A DNA stretch of 64,000 nucleotides, from positions 496,001-560,000 of the forward strand of contig FODP01000001.1 of assembly GCA_900110395.1 (NCBI GenBank), read 5' to 3'. This document shows positions 17,693 through 27,111 of the stretch, piece by piece. Origin of the DNA: Rhodospirillales bacterium URHD0017. Its GTDB lineage: Bacteria; Pseudomonadota; Alphaproteobacteria; Reyranellales; Reyranellaceae. The notes beneath the pieces are model-generated. The model was not told the origin of the DNA and ran no database searches. It saw only the letters and a list, made by a program, of their open reading frames with translations. Position 1 is the first letter of the stretch, and each line of letters starts with the position of its first letter. The position numbers were made by a program, and so were the translations under genes.

Positions 17693-18271
17693 ATGTCACA
17701 AGCTGCTGTTAATAAATCAGAAATAGAACGAATGGTCGACCTGGATCGCATGGGGCCGGCTGGAGCAGCTCTTGAGATCACGCCCAGCGACAGCGAACGG
17801 GCAGCCCTGGCCAAGCGCTTTGGCTTCCTGGGCTTGCCGGCGTTTTCCGCCCGGGTCACCGTGGACCGCCGGGTCGGCGGCCAGATAGTGGTCCAAGGCC
17901 GGCTGCGCGGCCGTATCGTGCAGGCCTGCGTGCTCACCCTCGATCCGGTGACCCAGGACCTAGACGACACGTTCCGCATCGTCTTCAAACCGGACATGGC
18001 CGATGACCGCGATCCCGAGAGCGGCGAAGCGGTTTTGGCTGCCCAGGCCGATGCTCCCGAGCCGATTGCCGGGAATATGCTCGATGTCGGTGAAATCGTT
18101 GCCGAACAGCTTTCCCTGGCGGCCGACCCCTACCCGCGGCGGCCCGGCGCCAAGCTGGAAGACGTGCTGCCAAAGCCCCGCCACGGCGGCCGAAAAGGGC
18201 AGTCCGAGCAGCGCCGGCATCCTTTTGCCGGCCTGGCCGCGCTCAGAGACAAACCGCGCCGCGGCCGCTAA
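17693..18271 (+). CDS. YceD/DUF177 family protein
   Basis: A 192-residue DUF177 (YceD) protein, the conserved partner upstream of rpmF. In E. coli and plants this family is linked to 23S rRNA maturation or accumulation. The core GRLRGRIVQACVLTLDPV with its single conserved cysteine and the later DVGEIVAEQLSLAADPYPR are visible. The C-terminus is basic, suggesting RNA contact. The gene is followed by rpmF, plsX and fabH in the same direction. Confidence 0.88.
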   Translation: MSQAAVNKSEIERMVDLDRMGPAGAALEITPSDSERAALAKRFGFLGLPAFSARVTVDRRVGGQIVVQGRLRGRIVQACVLTLDPVTQDLDDTFRIVFKPDMADDRDPESGEAVLAAQADAPEPIAGNMLDVGEIVAEQLSLAADPYPRRPGAKLEDVLPKPRHGGRKGQSEQRRHPFAGLAALRDKPRRGR

Positions 18272-18385
18272 ATTGTTGCGGCGGTGAGACGTTTTGGCTA
18301 GAGAGTGCCGCCTGCCGCGCCGATCGAGCGCGGCCGCAGCTTTTTTGGGGCCAGGCCGGTCGGCCGCCTCGTGTTGGAGATTGTC

Positions 18386-18580
18386 ATGGCCGTTCCCAAG
18401 AAGAAGGTTTCGAAGTCTCGCCGCAACATGCGCCGGGCCCATCATGGCCTGCCGTCGATGGCCTATCTCGAGTGCAAGAATTGCGGTGAGCTGAAGCGCC
18501 CGCATACGGTGTGCTCGCACTGCGGCTACTATCGCGAGGACATGCCGGTCCTGGCGGACAGCGCAGCGGCCGAGAAGTAG
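18386..18580 (+). CDS. rpmF: 50S ribosomal protein L32
   Basis: The 64-residue L32 begins [20 protein letters not shown] and contains a C-x2-C / C-x2-C zinc ribbon (CKNCGE, CSHCGYY). A longer frame starting at 18305 is not supported by the family. It sits between DUF177 and plsX as in most proteobacteria. Confidence 0.96.
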   Translation: MAVPKKKVSKSRRNMRRAHHGLPSMAYLECKNCGELKRPHTVCSHCGYYREDMPVLADSAAAEK

Positions 18581-18629
18581 GCTGCACGCTGCCGGCGATG
18601 GGCTGGCGCCCGACTAGCGGAGCATTGCG

Positions 18630-19709
18630 GTGAGCGCGGACAAGATCGTTCTGGCGCTCGACGGCATGGGCGGCGATCACGCCCCCGAGGTCGTCGTGAA
18701 CGGTGCCGACATCGCGCGCGAGCGCTATCCCGGTTCGTCGTTCCTGTTGTTCGGTGACCCGGCCCGCTTGAAGCCGCTGGTCGACAGGCGCAAGGGTCTC
18801 GCCAAGGTACTCGAGATCGTGCCGGCCGAGGATGCCGTGCTGGCCGAGGACAAGCCTTCCTTCGCGCTGCGCCGGCGCCGCAAGTCGAGCATGTGGCTGG
18901 CCGTCGAGGCCGCCGCCCAAGGGCGCGCCGACACGGTCGTGTCGGCTGGCAATACCGGCGCACTGCTGGCGATCTCGATGTTTGCCATGCGCATGGTGGA
19001 GGGGGCTCATCGGCCTGCGCTCGCCTCGTTCCTACCGACGGCGCGCGGCGAGACGGTGATGCTCGATCTCGGCGCCAACCTCGAATGCGACGCTGAGAAC
19101 CTCGCCGAGTTCGCGGTCATGGGCAGCGTCTTCGCCCAGGTCCTGCTCGGCCTCGACAAGCCCAAGGTCGGGCTGCTGAACGTCGGCTCGGAGGAGCTCA
19201 AGGGCCATGAGGAACTGCGCCAGGCGGCGGGCTGGCTGCGCCACCAAGGTGCACCAATCGATTTCCACGGCTTCGTCGAGGGCAACGACATCGGCACCGG
19301 CAACATCGACGTGGTCGTGGCCGACGGTTTCACGGGAAACGTCGCCCTGAAGGCGATCGAGGGCACGGCCAAGCTCTATACCCAATTCGTGCGTGACGCC
19401 TTCCGGACCTCGACCTTCGCCAAGATCGGCTACCTGTTCGCCTCGGGCGCCTGGGTGAAGCTGCGCAAGCGCGTCGATCCGCGGCGCTACAATGGCGGCG
19501 TGTTCCTGGGGCTGGACGGCGTGTGCGTGAAGAGCCATGGCGGCACCGACGCGCTGGGCTTCGCCTATGCCATTGGCGTGGCGGTCGATCTCGTCCGTTA
19601 CGAATACAAGAACAAGCTGGTCGAGGGCCTGGGCAAGCTGCATCAGGTGATCTCGACCGCCGAGTCGCCAACGACGCCGGCGCTGCAGGCAAGCGGAGGG
19701 GGCGAGTGA
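18630..19709 (+). CDS. plsX: Phosphate acyltransferase PlsX
   Basis: PlsX converts acyl-ACP to acyl-phosphate for glycerolipid synthesis. The 359-residue protein shows the N-terminal [15 protein letters not shown] and the GNTGALL and [14 protein letters not shown] motifs. It starts with GTG and overlaps the fabH start by 4 bp (GTGA), so lipid and fatty acid initiation are co-expressed. Confidence 0.95.
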   Translation: MSADKIVLALDGMGGDHAPEVVVNGADIARERYPGSSFLLFGDPARLKPLVDRRKGLAKVLEIVPAEDAVLAEDKPSFALRRRRKSSMWLAVEAAAQGRADTVVSAGNTGALLAISMFAMRMVEGAHRPALASFLPTARGETVMLDLGANLECDAENLAEFAVMGSVFAQVLLGLDKPKVGLLNVGSEELKGHEELRQAAGWLRHQGAPIDFHGFVEGNDIGTGNIDVVVADGFTGNVALKAIEGTAKLYTQFVRDAFRTSTFAKIGYLFASGAWVKLRKRVDPRRYNGGVFLGLDGVCVKSHGGTDALGFAYAIGVAVDLVRYEYKNKLVEGLGKLHQVISTAESPTTPALQASGGGE

Positions 19710-20677
19710 TACGATCCGTCGTTCAGGGTTGCGGCGCCTACCTGCCGGAAAGGGTCGTCACCAACGACGAGCTGGCGAAGAAAGTCGAAACGTCCGACGA
19801 GTGGATCCAGCAACGTACCGGCATCAAGCAGCGTCATATCGCGGCGGACGGCGAGTTCACCTCGCACCTTGCCATCAAGGCTTCCCAGCGCGCCCTCGAC
19901 CATGCCGGCGTGAAGGCCTCCGACCTCGACCTGATCGTGCTGGCGACCGCCACCCCCGACGAGACCTTTCCCGCCACTGCGACGCGCGTGCAGGCCGCCC
20001 TCGGCATGACCAAGGGGGCCGCGTTCGACGTTCAGGCGGTGTGCGCGGGCTTCGTCTACGGCGTTTCGGTGGCCGACAGCCTGATCAAGAACGGCATGGC
20101 CTCGAACGCGCTGGTGATCGGCGCCGAGACCTTCTCGCGCATCCTCGACTGGAACGATCGCGGGACCTGCGTGCTGTTCGGCGACGGGGCCGGCGCCATC
20201 GTGCTCAAGGCCGAGCAGGGCAAGGGCACCTCGGCCGATCGCGGCATCCTCGCCAATGCGCTGCATTCCGACGGCCGCCAGCACGACATCCTTTACGTCG
20301 ATGGCGGTCCGTCCTCGACCAAGTCGACCGGCTTCCTGCGCATGGAGGGCAAGGAAGTTTTCAAGCACGCCGTGGTCAACATGGCGGCCGTGGTGGGCGA
20401 GGTCCTCGAAAAGGCGGGGCTGCAGACCAAGGACATCGACTGGCTGGTGCCGCACCAGGCCAACAAGCGCATCATCGACGGCACCGGCCGCAAGCTTGGC
20501 CTGCCGCCCGAACGCGTTGTGGTGACTGTGGATAAACATGCCAACACGTCGGCCGCCTCGATCCCCCTGGCGCTCGATACGGCGGTGAAGGATGGCCGCA
20601 TCAAGAAAGGGGATTTGCTGTTGCTGGAAGGCATTGGCGGCGGCCTCGCTTGGGGCGCCTCGCTCGTCCGCTGGTAG
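19706..20677 (+). CDS. fabH: Beta-ketoacyl-ACP synthase III
   Basis: FabH condenses acetyl-CoA with malonyl-ACP to start fatty acid synthesis. The 323-residue thiolase-fold enzyme has the full catalytic triad: C113 in [12 protein letters not shown], the histidine in VPHQANKRI and the asparagine in KHANTSAAS. The GTG at 19706 overlaps the plsX stop and gives the normal N-terminus; an upstream extension is an artefact. Confidence 0.95.
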   Translation: MIRSVVQGCGAYLPERVVTNDELAKKVETSDEWIQQRTGIKQRHIAADGEFTSHLAIKASQRALDHAGVKASDLDLIVLATATPDETFPATATRVQAALGMTKGAAFDVQAVCAGFVYGVSVADSLIKNGMASNALVIGAETFSRILDWNDRGTCVLFGDGAGAIVLKAEQGKGTSADRGILANALHSDGRQHDILYVDGGPSSTKSTGFLRMEGKEVFKHAVVNMAAVVGEVLEKAGLQTKDIDWLVPHQANKRIIDGTGRKLGLPPERVVVTVDKHANTSAASIPLALDTAVKDGRIKKGDLLLLEGIGGGLAWGASLVRW

Positions 20678-20698
20678 CAGCCAACAATTGAAACAAAC

Positions 20699-20722
20699 CC
20701 GTTGCTGGCGGCCTTGCAACGG
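20699..20722 (+). other. Hairpin after fabH
   Basis: A 7-bp stem CCGTTGC / GCAACGG with a 10-base loop, 21 bp after the fabH stop. It lacks a T-run; it may end or stabilise the plsX-fabH transcript. Confidence 0.35.
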
Positions 20723-20768
20723 AACGGGAACATATGGCGTTACAAGGCCATGCTCTATCCTACTGATA

Positions 20769-20797
20769 TTGACCGGTTTCCAACCTTAGAGTATGGA
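20769..20797 (+). promoter_or_regulatory. Sigma-70 type promoter for ihfA
   Basis: TTGACC (20769-20774), a 17-bp spacer and TATGGA (20792-20797) lie 27 bp before the ihfA start. Both boxes match the consensus well (5/6 and 4/6) at the optimal spacing. Confidence 0.5.
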
Positions 20798-20823
20798 TTA
20801 ACTGGGGGAAGGAAGGGTACCGG

Positions 20824-21135
20824 ATGGAAGGCCGGACTATCACGCGTGCCGATCTGAGCGAGTCGGTGTTCCAGGAAGTGGGACTCTCTCGCAATGAATC
20901 GAGCGATCTTGTCGAGACGATACTCGCTGAGGTCGTTGAGGCATTGGCGCGTGGCGAATCGGTGAAGATCTCGTCTTTCGGGAGCTTCACGGTCCGCGAC
21001 AAGGGCCAGCGCGTGGGTCGCAATCCGAAGACGGGGCAGGAGGTTCCAATCCTGCCGCGGCGGGTACTCGTCTTTCGAGCGTCGAACGTCCTGAAATCTC
21101 TGATCAATGGGGCGCCAGACGAGTCCAAGGGGTAG
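20824..21135 (+). CDS. ihfA: Integration host factor subunit alpha
   Basis: IHF-alpha pairs with IHF-beta to bend DNA. The 103-residue protein has the HU/IHF fold with [13 protein letters not shown] and the DNA-binding arm [20 protein letters not shown]; the proline at the arm tip that intercalates in DNA is present. It has its own likely promoter upstream and is followed by a MerR regulator, an order seen widely in proteobacteria. Confidence 0.95.
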   Translation: MEGRTITRADLSESVFQEVGLSRNESSDLVETILAEVVEALARGESVKISSFGSFTVRDKGQRVGRNPKTGQEVPILPRRVLVFRASNVLKSLINGAPDESKG

Positions 21136-21159
21136 TTGGGGCAATGTGGGGGTCTAGAC

Positions 21160-21690
21160 ATGGCCGTATCGCTACAGACCGCAGACCGAAGGGTTGAAAA
21201 GTCTGCGCAGGCGTTTCGCACTATCAGCGAAGTCGCGACCGAACTCGACGTGCCGCAGCACGTGCTGCGGTTCTGGGAAAGCAAGTTCAGCCAGGTCCGT
21301 CCGCTCAAGCGCGGCGGCGGGCGGCGGTATTACCGGCCGGAGGACGTCGACCTCCTGCGCCGCATCCGCACGCTGCTCTATGAAGACGGCTACACCATCA
21401 AGGGCGTTCAGCGCCTCTTGAAGGAAGGGCGTGGCCGCTTGCCGGCGCAACGCCTCGACATCGCTGCGGAGAGCGCGCTCGAGAGCCTGCGTATCGTGTC
21501 GGCCCGCGCCGAGGCGATGGCTGCCGGCTCGAACCGCCAGCCGTTGCCCAGGACCGGCCCGCAGCCGTCGACGACGACGCCGCGCGCAGCCGTGCTCGAC
21601 CTGCACAAGCGCCGCGAGATCGAATCGGTGCTGGAGGACCTCGAACAGGCCCTCACGCAGCTGCGCACCACCTTGAAGGCCAGCAACTAG
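21160..21690 (+). CDS. MerR family transcriptional regulator
   Basis: A 176-residue regulator with an N-terminal MerR winged helix: [20 protein letters not shown], then [20 protein letters not shown] and [14 protein letters not shown]. The C-terminal third is Ala/Arg-rich, with a final helix that may dimerise ([15 protein letters not shown]); no metal-binding cysteines are seen, so it is not a classical metal sensor. I chose ATG 21160, seven bases after a GGGGG ribosome binding site, instead of the TTG at 21136. The ihfA-merR pair is conserved but its target is unknown to me. Confidence 0.85.
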   Translation: MAVSLQTADRRVEKSAQAFRTISEVATELDVPQHVLRFWESKFSQVRPLKRGGGRRYYRPEDVDLLRRIRTLLYEDGYTIKGVQRLLKEGRGRLPAQRLDIAAESALESLRIVSARAEAMAAGSNRQPLPRTGPQPSTTTPRAAVLDLHKRREIESVLEDLEQALTQLRTTLKASN

Positions 21691-21813
21691 CCACTGTCAG
21701 GATCGTCGCCGGGGGGCGACGGTCAAGACTTTGCGACCGGCCTTCGAGTAACTACCAGATCGGGTGGACGTGCCAAGAAACGGCGACAACCACCTGATTT
21801 AGCTTTGGTTTTT

Positions 21814-21838
21814 ATCGAACACGCGTATCCTGTTCGAT
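21814..21838. promoter_or_regulatory. Inverted repeat ATCGAACA-N9-TGTTCGAT, probable operator
   Basis: A perfect 8-bp inverted repeat with a 9-base centre, 41 bp upstream of the gene at 21880 and in a relatively AT-rich stretch. It looks like a binding site for a dimeric regulator. A separate GC hairpin (CGTCGCC, GGGG loop, GGCGACG) lies near 21704-21721, after the MerR gene. Nothing else was recognised in this 189-bp gap. Confidence 0.4.
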
Positions 21839-21879
21839 GAGGGGCCTATCAACCGGCATCGTCAAAGGGGGACGCCGCC

Positions 21880-22182
21880 GTGTTTGCTGATTGCACGATT
21901 ACCCGCCATGAAGCGGGGTCATTTGACGTCTTTGCGTTGAATGACAACGAACTGGAAGCCGATCTTCCGACGCTTCCGGAGTTGCTCTACCTGCGCCGGG
22001 GCCTCGCCCAGGCGGGTGGCAAGCTGCCGCTGTTCGACCTCGACGGTCAGGCTGTCGCGACGGCCATTGTCCGCCGTTGCCTCGACCGCGGCTGGGCCGA
22101 GCCGTGGTTCAGCAATCCGCTGAAGCCGGATTGGCTCGTCTGCAAGCTGACCGACATCGGCCGCCGGCTCGCCACGTCCTGA
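21880..22182 (+). CDS. Small conserved-looking protein, possible winged helix
   Basis: A 100-residue protein starting with GTG. I do not recognise a named family. The C-terminal part (ATAIVRRCLDRGWAEPW followed by WLVCKLTDIGRRLA) reads like the recognition helix and wing of a MarR-type winged helix, where L-T-D-x-G-R is common. It overlaps the next gene by 4 bp, so it is made together with the phosphoglycerate-mutase-like protein. A DNA-binding or protein-binding role is an inference. Confidence 0.6.
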   Translation: MFADCTITRHEAGSFDVFALNDNELEADLPTLPELLYLRRGLAQAGGKLPLFDLDGQAVATAIVRRCLDRGWAEPWFSNPLKPDWLVCKLTDIGRRLATS

Positions 22183-22769
22183 TCTACCTCGTTCGTCACG
22201 GCGAGACGGTCTGGAACCAGGCCGGCCGCCAGCAGGGCCAGCTCGATTCGCCGCTGACGGCTAAAGGCGTTGAACAAGCGCGTGCAGCCGGCCGCTTCCT
22301 GCAGAGGATCCTGCCCGAAGAGCTCGACGTCGTTCTCGAGACCAGCCCGCTCGGGCGGGCGCGGGCAACCGCCGAGCTTGTTGCCGTTGAACTGCACATC
22401 GGCGACCGCGACATCCGCTCCTCGCCGCTGCTGATGGAGCACGCCCTGGGAGCCTGGGAAGGCCTGACCTACACCGAGATCGATGATCGCTTCCCCGGCG
22501 CCCGCCAGGCCCGCGAGGCGGACAAGTGGCACTATGTGGTCGACGGCGGAGAGAGCTATGCGCTTGCCAGCGAACGTGCCCGGCGCTGGCTCGCCGGCTG
22601 CACGGCGCCGCTGACCGTGGCCGTCACGCACGAAATGATGAGCCGTGCCATCCAGGGCGCCTACGCGTCGCTGTCGCCGGCGGAGACCCTCGCCCGTTCG
22701 CATCCGCAGGATCGCCTGTATCGGCTCGATGGTGGCAAAATTGCCGAGATGGTCATTGCCCAACGATGA
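22179..22769 (+). CDS. Histidine phosphatase / phosphoglycerate mutase-like protein
   Basis: A 196-residue member of the histidine phosphatase superfamily. The catalytic RHGE motif (LVRHGETVWNQ) lies near the N-terminus, an arginine in SPLGRARATAE and the second histidine in TVAVTHEMM follow. The substrate is not known; the branch includes cobalamin and sugar phosphate phosphatases. No ATG, GTG or TTG lies close to the fold's start; a CTG at 22179 overlaps the previous stop as CTGA and gives the natural N-terminus, so a CTG start with translational coupling is proposed. TTG 22077 is the alternative. Its 3' end overlaps the opposite-strand ABC ATPase by 17 bp. Confidence 0.82.
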   Translation: MIYLVRHGETVWNQAGRQQGQLDSPLTAKGVEQARAAGRFLQRILPEELDVVLETSPLGRARATAELVAVELHIGDRDIRSSPLLMEHALGAWEGLTYTEIDDRFPGARQAREADKWHYVVDGGESYALASERARRWLAGCTAPLTVAVTHEMMSRAIQGAYASLSPAETLARSHPQDRLYRLDGGKIAEMVIAQR

Positions 22770-23802
22770 TCACGCCGCGCGGCGCGAGCGTGAGGGCGAC
22801 GGCCGTGCCCGCGCTGAGCGGCCGCTCGACCCGGGGGCAGGTGGCGAACAGGGTGCCGGCCGCGGTGTCGATGGAATACTCCATGTGAGTGCCGAGATAG
22901 CTCGCCTTGGCGATCTTGCCTGAGAGGGCACCGCTCGGCCCGGGCGCCGGCTCGACCGTGATTGCCTCCGGACGCACCGCGACCGTGGCCTCGCCGTCGG
23001 CGGCGTGGGTGTCGGCGATCTCGATCTCGGCCTCGCCCAGCCGCACGCTCACCTTGCCGGGAGCCAGCCGGCGGACGTCGCCGCGCGCGGGGTTCGATTC
23101 GCCCATGAAGCGGGCCAGGAAGGGCGTGGCCGGCCGCTCGTAGAGGTCGCGCGGCCCGCCCTGCTGCTCGATGCGGCCGGCATTCATGACGATGATGCGG
23201 TCCGACACCGCCATCGCCTCCTGCTGGTCGTGGGTAACGTAGACCACGGTGAGCCCCAGCCTCTGCTGCAGCTCGCGGATCTCCTCGCGCATCTGCCGGC
23301 GCAGGCGGGCGTCGAGGTTGCTGAGCGGCTCGTCGAACAGCAGCACCGAGGGTTTCAGCACAAGGGCGCGCGCCACGGCGACGCGCTGTTGCTGGCCGCC
23401 CGAAAGCTCCGAAGGCTGGCGCTCCTCGAAACCTGCCAGCCCGACCTGCTTCAGGCCCTCGCGGGCGCGGGCGTCCGCCGCGGCCTTGGCCATCCCCGAG
23501 CGGCGCAGGCCGTAGCAGACGTTCTCCAGCACGCTCATGTGCGGGAAGAGGGCGTAGGACTGGAAAACCATGCTGACGTCGCGCTGGGTGGCGCTCAAGT
23601 TGGTGACGTCGCGGCCGGCGATCAGGATGCGGCCTTCGCTCGGCAGTTCGAGGCCCGCGATCATGCGGAGTGTCGTGGTCTTGCCACAGCCAGAAGGACC
23701 GAGAAGAGTAACCAGCGTGCCGGCCTCGACGGTGAAGCTGATGCCCGCGACGGCCGTCGCCGTGCCGTAGCGTTTCACGACGTCGCGGAACTCGACGCTC
23801 AT
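22753..23802 (-). CDS. Fbp-type ABC transporter ATP-binding protein
   Basis: A 349-residue ATPase of the CysA/PotA/FbpC group. It has Walker [10 protein letters not shown]-loop [12 protein letters not shown], signature [15 protein letters not shown], Walker [13 protein letters not shown] and a C-terminal TOBE domain. It energises the fused permease encoded just upstream (4-bp overlap). Together with the binding protein this makes a ferric-iron-, thiamine- or phosphonate-type importer; the ligand cannot be decided from sequence. A long reading frame extends upstream to 25329 but is a shadow. Confidence 0.9.
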   Translation of the reverse strand: MSVEFRDVVKRYGTATAVAGISFTVEAGTLVTLLGPSGCGKTTTLRMIAGLELPSEGRILIAGRDVTNLSATQRDVSMVFQSYALFPHMSVLENVCYGLRRSGMAKAAADARAREGLKQVGLAGFEERQPSELSGGQQQRVAVARALVLKPSVLLFDEPLSNLDARLRRQMREEIRELQQRLGLTVVYVTHDQQEAMAVSDRIIVMNAGRIEQQGGPRDLYERPATPFLARFMGESNPARGDVRRLAPGKVSVRLGEAEIEIADTHAADGEATVAVRPEAITVEPAPGPSGALSGKIAKASYLGTHMEYSIDTAAGTLFATCPRVERPLSAGTAVALTLAPRGVIIVGQ

Positions 23803-25997
23803 GCGCGGCCTCCCTGGATCTGCGGCGCGCGCCGGCCCAACCGACGTTCGCCGACCAGGAACTGGATCAGCAGGATCACCGCCAGCATCAGCACGATCAG
23901 GGCGCAGCTGTAGGCGATGGCGAGCCCGTAATCGCCGTTGATGACGCGCAGGATGATGTAGGTCGTGGCGAGCTCGTACTCGGCGGTGACCAGAAAGACC
24001 ACCGCGCTCACCGTGGTCACGGCGCGCACGAAGCCGTAGACCAGGGCGCCGACGATGGCGGGCCTCAGCAGCGGCAGCACCACATAGATCAGGGTCTGCG
24101 GGGCGCGGCCGCGCAGGGTGAGCGAGGCCTCGTCCAGGCTGCGGTCGATCTGGCTCATCGCCGCCATGCCGGCGCGCACGCCGACCGGCATGTTCCGGAA
24201 GATGAAGCAGAGCACGATGATCATCGCCGTGCCCGTGATCTCGATCGGCGGCACGTTGAAGGCGAAAACGTAGGCCACGCCGATCACCGTACCCGGCACG
24301 GCGAAGGAGAGCATGGTGGCGAATTCCAGCGTGGCGCGTCCGGCGAAGCGCTGGCGCACCAGCAGCCAGGCCGCCAGCAGGCCGAGGGCGGCGGTCAAAG
24401 GTGCTGCGATGGCGGCGAGCTTCACCGTCGTCCAGAACGAGTTCCACGCCGCGCCCGACCAGATCAGCCCGTCGGCCGATCGTTCGATGGCGAAGGCCTT
24501 GGCGTAGTGATCGAGCGTCGGCGTGTAGTCGCGGCCCCACACCTTCACCAGGCCGCCAACGAAGGCGAAGCCGTAAAGCAGGAGGGTGATGCCGGCCCAT
24601 GGGAGCGCGATCCATTGCGCCGCCCGTCGCGCCCGATCGGGCAGGGGCGTCGGCAGACCGGAATCGCCCTTGCCCGAGATGGTGGCGTAGGAGCGGGTGC
24701 CGACCACGTGGCGCTGCAGGAAGAAGGCGCCAAGCGCAAAAACCAGCAGCAGCAGCGCCAGGGCAGCGGCGCGACCATAGTCGAGCTGCGCGCCGACCAC
24801 GGCGAAGTAGATCTCGGTCGACAGCACGCCGTAATCGCCGCCCAGCACAATGGGGTTTCCGAAATCGGCGATGCTCTCGATGAAGCCCACCAGGAAGGCG
24901 TTGGCGAGGCCCGGCCGCATCAGCGGCAGCGACACGGTCGAGAAGGTGGCCCAGCGGTCGGCGCGCAAGGTCTGCGAGGCTTCCTCGAGGGTGGGGCTTA
25001 CGCCTTCGACGACGCCGATCAGCACCAGGAAGGCGACCGGCGTGAAGGCGAGGAGCTGGGCCAGGAACACGCCCTGGAAGCCGTAGATCCAGCGCGTCGA
25101 CGGCACGCCCATCGACCATTCGAGGAACTGGTTGACCAGGCCGGACCGGCCGAACACGAGAATGAGCGCCAGGCCGATGACGAAGGGCGGCGTGATGATC
25201 GGCAGCACGGTGAGCACGCGCAGCGTCTTCTTGTAGGCGAACGAGGTGCGCGTGACGATCAGCGCGAAGGCGAGCCCCAGCGCCGTCGTGCCCGCACCGC
25301 AGCCCAGCGCCAGGAACAGCGTGTTCCACGCGACGCCGCAGCGGCCGCCGCCGGTGAGACAGCGCAGGCTCCAGATCTTCTCGGCCGCCAACCGGTCGAT
25401 CACCAGGGCCGGCATGAAGGCGCCGTCGCCGTCCTGGAAGGCTTGCAGCAGGATGCGCAGGATCGGCCAGGCGGTGAACAGCACGATCGAGGCGCCGACC
25501 GTCGTGACGGCGCCGGCGACGAAGGCATCGCCGCCGAAGCTGCCGCGCAGCGCCAGCCCGATCGACAGCAATGACAGCAAAGCGATGAACACCAGCGCAC
25601 CGCCGGCGCCGATGCCGACCTGGCGTGCCTCCAGCTCGCCCAACAGGACGTTGAGCCAGTCCGCCGTCCAGCCACGCAGGCCGATACCGAGCGCCTGGGC
25701 GACGAACAGCACGAGGCCGATGCCGCTCGCCAGCAGGAGGAGGGAGCCCCGCCGCTCGCGCTCAAGCGGCAGCAGCGAGACCACGAGGCTGGCGGCGAGC
25801 GCCAGCAGCACGGGCGCCAGCCACCACCTGCCGTGCGCGATGAGCTGACCGAGGCCCGAAGCGTAGTCTTCCGATGCCCACAGTCCGGTCAGCCAGACGC
25901 CGGAATCCAGGCCTTCCTGCAGTGCGTACCAAGGCAGCGCTACGGCCGCGAGCAGGCCCGCGGCCGACCACGCCAGGGGAACTCGCGGCATCCTCAT
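23799..25997 (-). CDS. Fbp-type ABC transporter permease, two permease domains fused
   Basis: A 732-residue inner-membrane protein with about 16 hydrophobic segments. It contains two BPD_transp_1 domains: each has an EAA loop that docks the ATPase (EEASQTLRADRWATFSTVSLP in the first half and DEASLTLRGRAPQTLIYVVLP in the second). An extra N-terminal region of about 200 residues with 4-5 helices precedes them, longer than ordinary FbpB (about 500-550 residues). The gene lies between the binding protein and the ATPase genes. Confidence 0.9.
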   Translation of the reverse strand: MRMPRVPLAWSAAGLLAAVALPWYALQEGLDSGVWLTGLWASEDYASGLGQLIAHGRWWLAPVLLALAASLVVSLLPLERERRGSLLLLASGIGLVLFVAQALGIGLRGWTADWLNVLLGELEARQVGIGAGGALVFIALLSLLSIGLALRGSFGGDAFVAGAVTTVGASIVLFTAWPILRILLQAFQDGDGAFMPALVIDRLAAEKIWSLRCLTGGGRCGVAWNTLFLALGCGAGTTALGLAFALIVTRTSFAYKKTLRVLTVLPIITPPFVIGLALILVFGRSGLVNQFLEWSMGVPSTRWIYGFQGVFLAQLLAFTPVAFLVLIGVVEGVSPTLEEASQTLRADRWATFSTVSLPLMRPGLANAFLVGFIESIADFGNPIVLGGDYGVLSTEIYFAVVGAQLDYGRAAALALLLLVFALGAFFLQRHVVGTRSYATISGKGDSGLPTPLPDRARRAAQWIALPWAGITLLLYGFAFVGGLVKVWGRDYTPTLDHYAKAFAIERSADGLIWSGAAWNSFWTTVKLAAIAAPLTAALGLLAAWLLVRQRFAGRATLEFATMLSFAVPGTVIGVAYVFAFNVPPIEITGTAMIIVLCFIFRNMPVGVRAGMAAMSQIDRSLDEASLTLRGRAPQTLIYVVLPLLRPAIVGALVYGFVRAVTTVSAVVFLVTAEYELATTYIILRVINGDYGLAIAYSCALIVLMLAVILLIQFLVGERRLGRRAPQIQGGRA

Positions 25998-26021
25998 CCG
26001 CGCTCCGGCAAGATAGGCATC

Positions 26022-27056
26022 CTACGGCTTCGGCAGCGCGCCCACTTCGTTGTCCCATCGCGCGATCAGGCGCTTGCGCTCGGCCGATTTGCCGTATTTG
26101 GCCTGGTCGTAATCGATCAGCTTCATGTCGGCGAACTTGGGCGCCTCGGGCGGCAGCGGTGTCGCCTTGTTGGACGGCACCTGGAACTGCTTGGCCTGCG
26201 CCTCGAGATTCTGCGCCTCGGGCGTCAGCGCCCAGTCGTAGAATTTCTTGGCATTGGCCATGTTGCGCGCGCCTTTGACGATGCTCATCGAGCCGATCTC
26301 GTAGCCCGTGCCCTCGCAGGGGGTCGCGGTCTTCACCGGGAAGCCGGCCAGCGCCTCGGTGACGCCGTCATGCACGAAGCTGATCGATACCATGGTCTCG
26401 CCACGCGCCACCGCCTTCATCGGCGCCGTGCCCGAGCGGGTGTAGGCATTGATGTTGGCGTGCATCTTCTTCAGGTACTCGAACGCCTTTTCCTCGCCCA
26501 TAAGCTGCACCAGCGTGGCGATCGCTACGTAGGCCGTGCCCGATGAGTTGGGGTTGGCCATCTGGATCTCGCCCTTGAACTCGGGCTTCAGCAGATCGGC
26601 CCAGCAGGCCGGCGCCTTCGCGTTCTTCTTGGCCAGAAGCTCGGTGTTGAAGCCGAAGCCCAGCGCACCGGCATAGATGCCGACGGTCTTGCCGCCGGAA
26701 TCGGTGTTCTGCTTGACGGCCCACGGGTGCAGCTCGCCCATCTTGGGCGACTTGTAGACCTCGGTCAGGCCTTCTTCGGCCGCCTGCAGGTGCGGATCGC
26801 CGGTGCCGCCGAACCAGACGTCACCCTTGGGGTTCTGCGCCTCCGCCTTGAGCTGGGCGATGGTCTCGCCGGAGCCTTTCTGGGTCATCGACACCTTGAT
26901 GCCGCTGGCCTTCTGGAATTCGTTGGCGATCAGCGTGCACCATTCGACCTGGACCGAGCAGTAGACGTTCAGCACGCCCTGTGCCGAGGCAGGTGTCGCG
27001 AATGCCAGTGCCCCGAGGGCCAGAAATGATGCAATGCCCGCCGTCGCCGTCCTCAT
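26022..27056 (-). CDS. Fbp-type ABC transporter periplasmic substrate-binding protein
   Basis: A 344-residue type II periplasmic binding protein. A signal peptide ends near PASAQG (about residue 26). The mature start VLNVYCSVQVEWC and GDVWFGGTGDPHLQAAEEG are typical of the ferric-iron/phosphonate SBP family in Rhizobiales-like genomes. The ATG at 27056 follows a strong AAAGGAGG ribosome binding site; the longer frame to 27290 is not real. It is the first gene of the three-gene operon. No clear tyrosine iron-binding pair could be assigned, so iron is only one candidate ligand. Confidence 0.88.
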   Translation of the reverse strand: MRTATAGIASFLALGALAFATPASAQGVLNVYCSVQVEWCTLIANEFQKASGIKVSMTQKGSGETIAQLKAEAQNPKGDVWFGGTGDPHLQAAEEGLTEVYKSPKMGELHPWAVKQNTDSGGKTVGIYAGALGFGFNTELLAKKNAKAPACWADLLKPEFKGEIQMANPNSSGTAYVAIATLVQLMGEEKAFEYLKKMHANINAYTRSGTAPMKAVARGETMVSISFVHDGVTEALAGFPVKTATPCEGTGYEIGSMSIVKGARNMANAKKFYDWALTPEAQNLEAQAKQFQVPSNKATPLPPEAPKFADMKLIDYDQAKYGKSAERKRLIARWDNEVGALPKP

Positions 27057-27111
27057 GCGTCCTCCTTTATTACGCTTTTGTGACAGGATGGCATGTGCCG
27101 GTCCTGCGCGT

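Noticed and set aside
22753..25329. 858-codon frame that joins the ABC ATPase to an upstream extension
   Set aside because: The upstream half overlaps the permease gene in another frame and reads as Arg/Ala-rich shadow; the ATPase begins at 23802.
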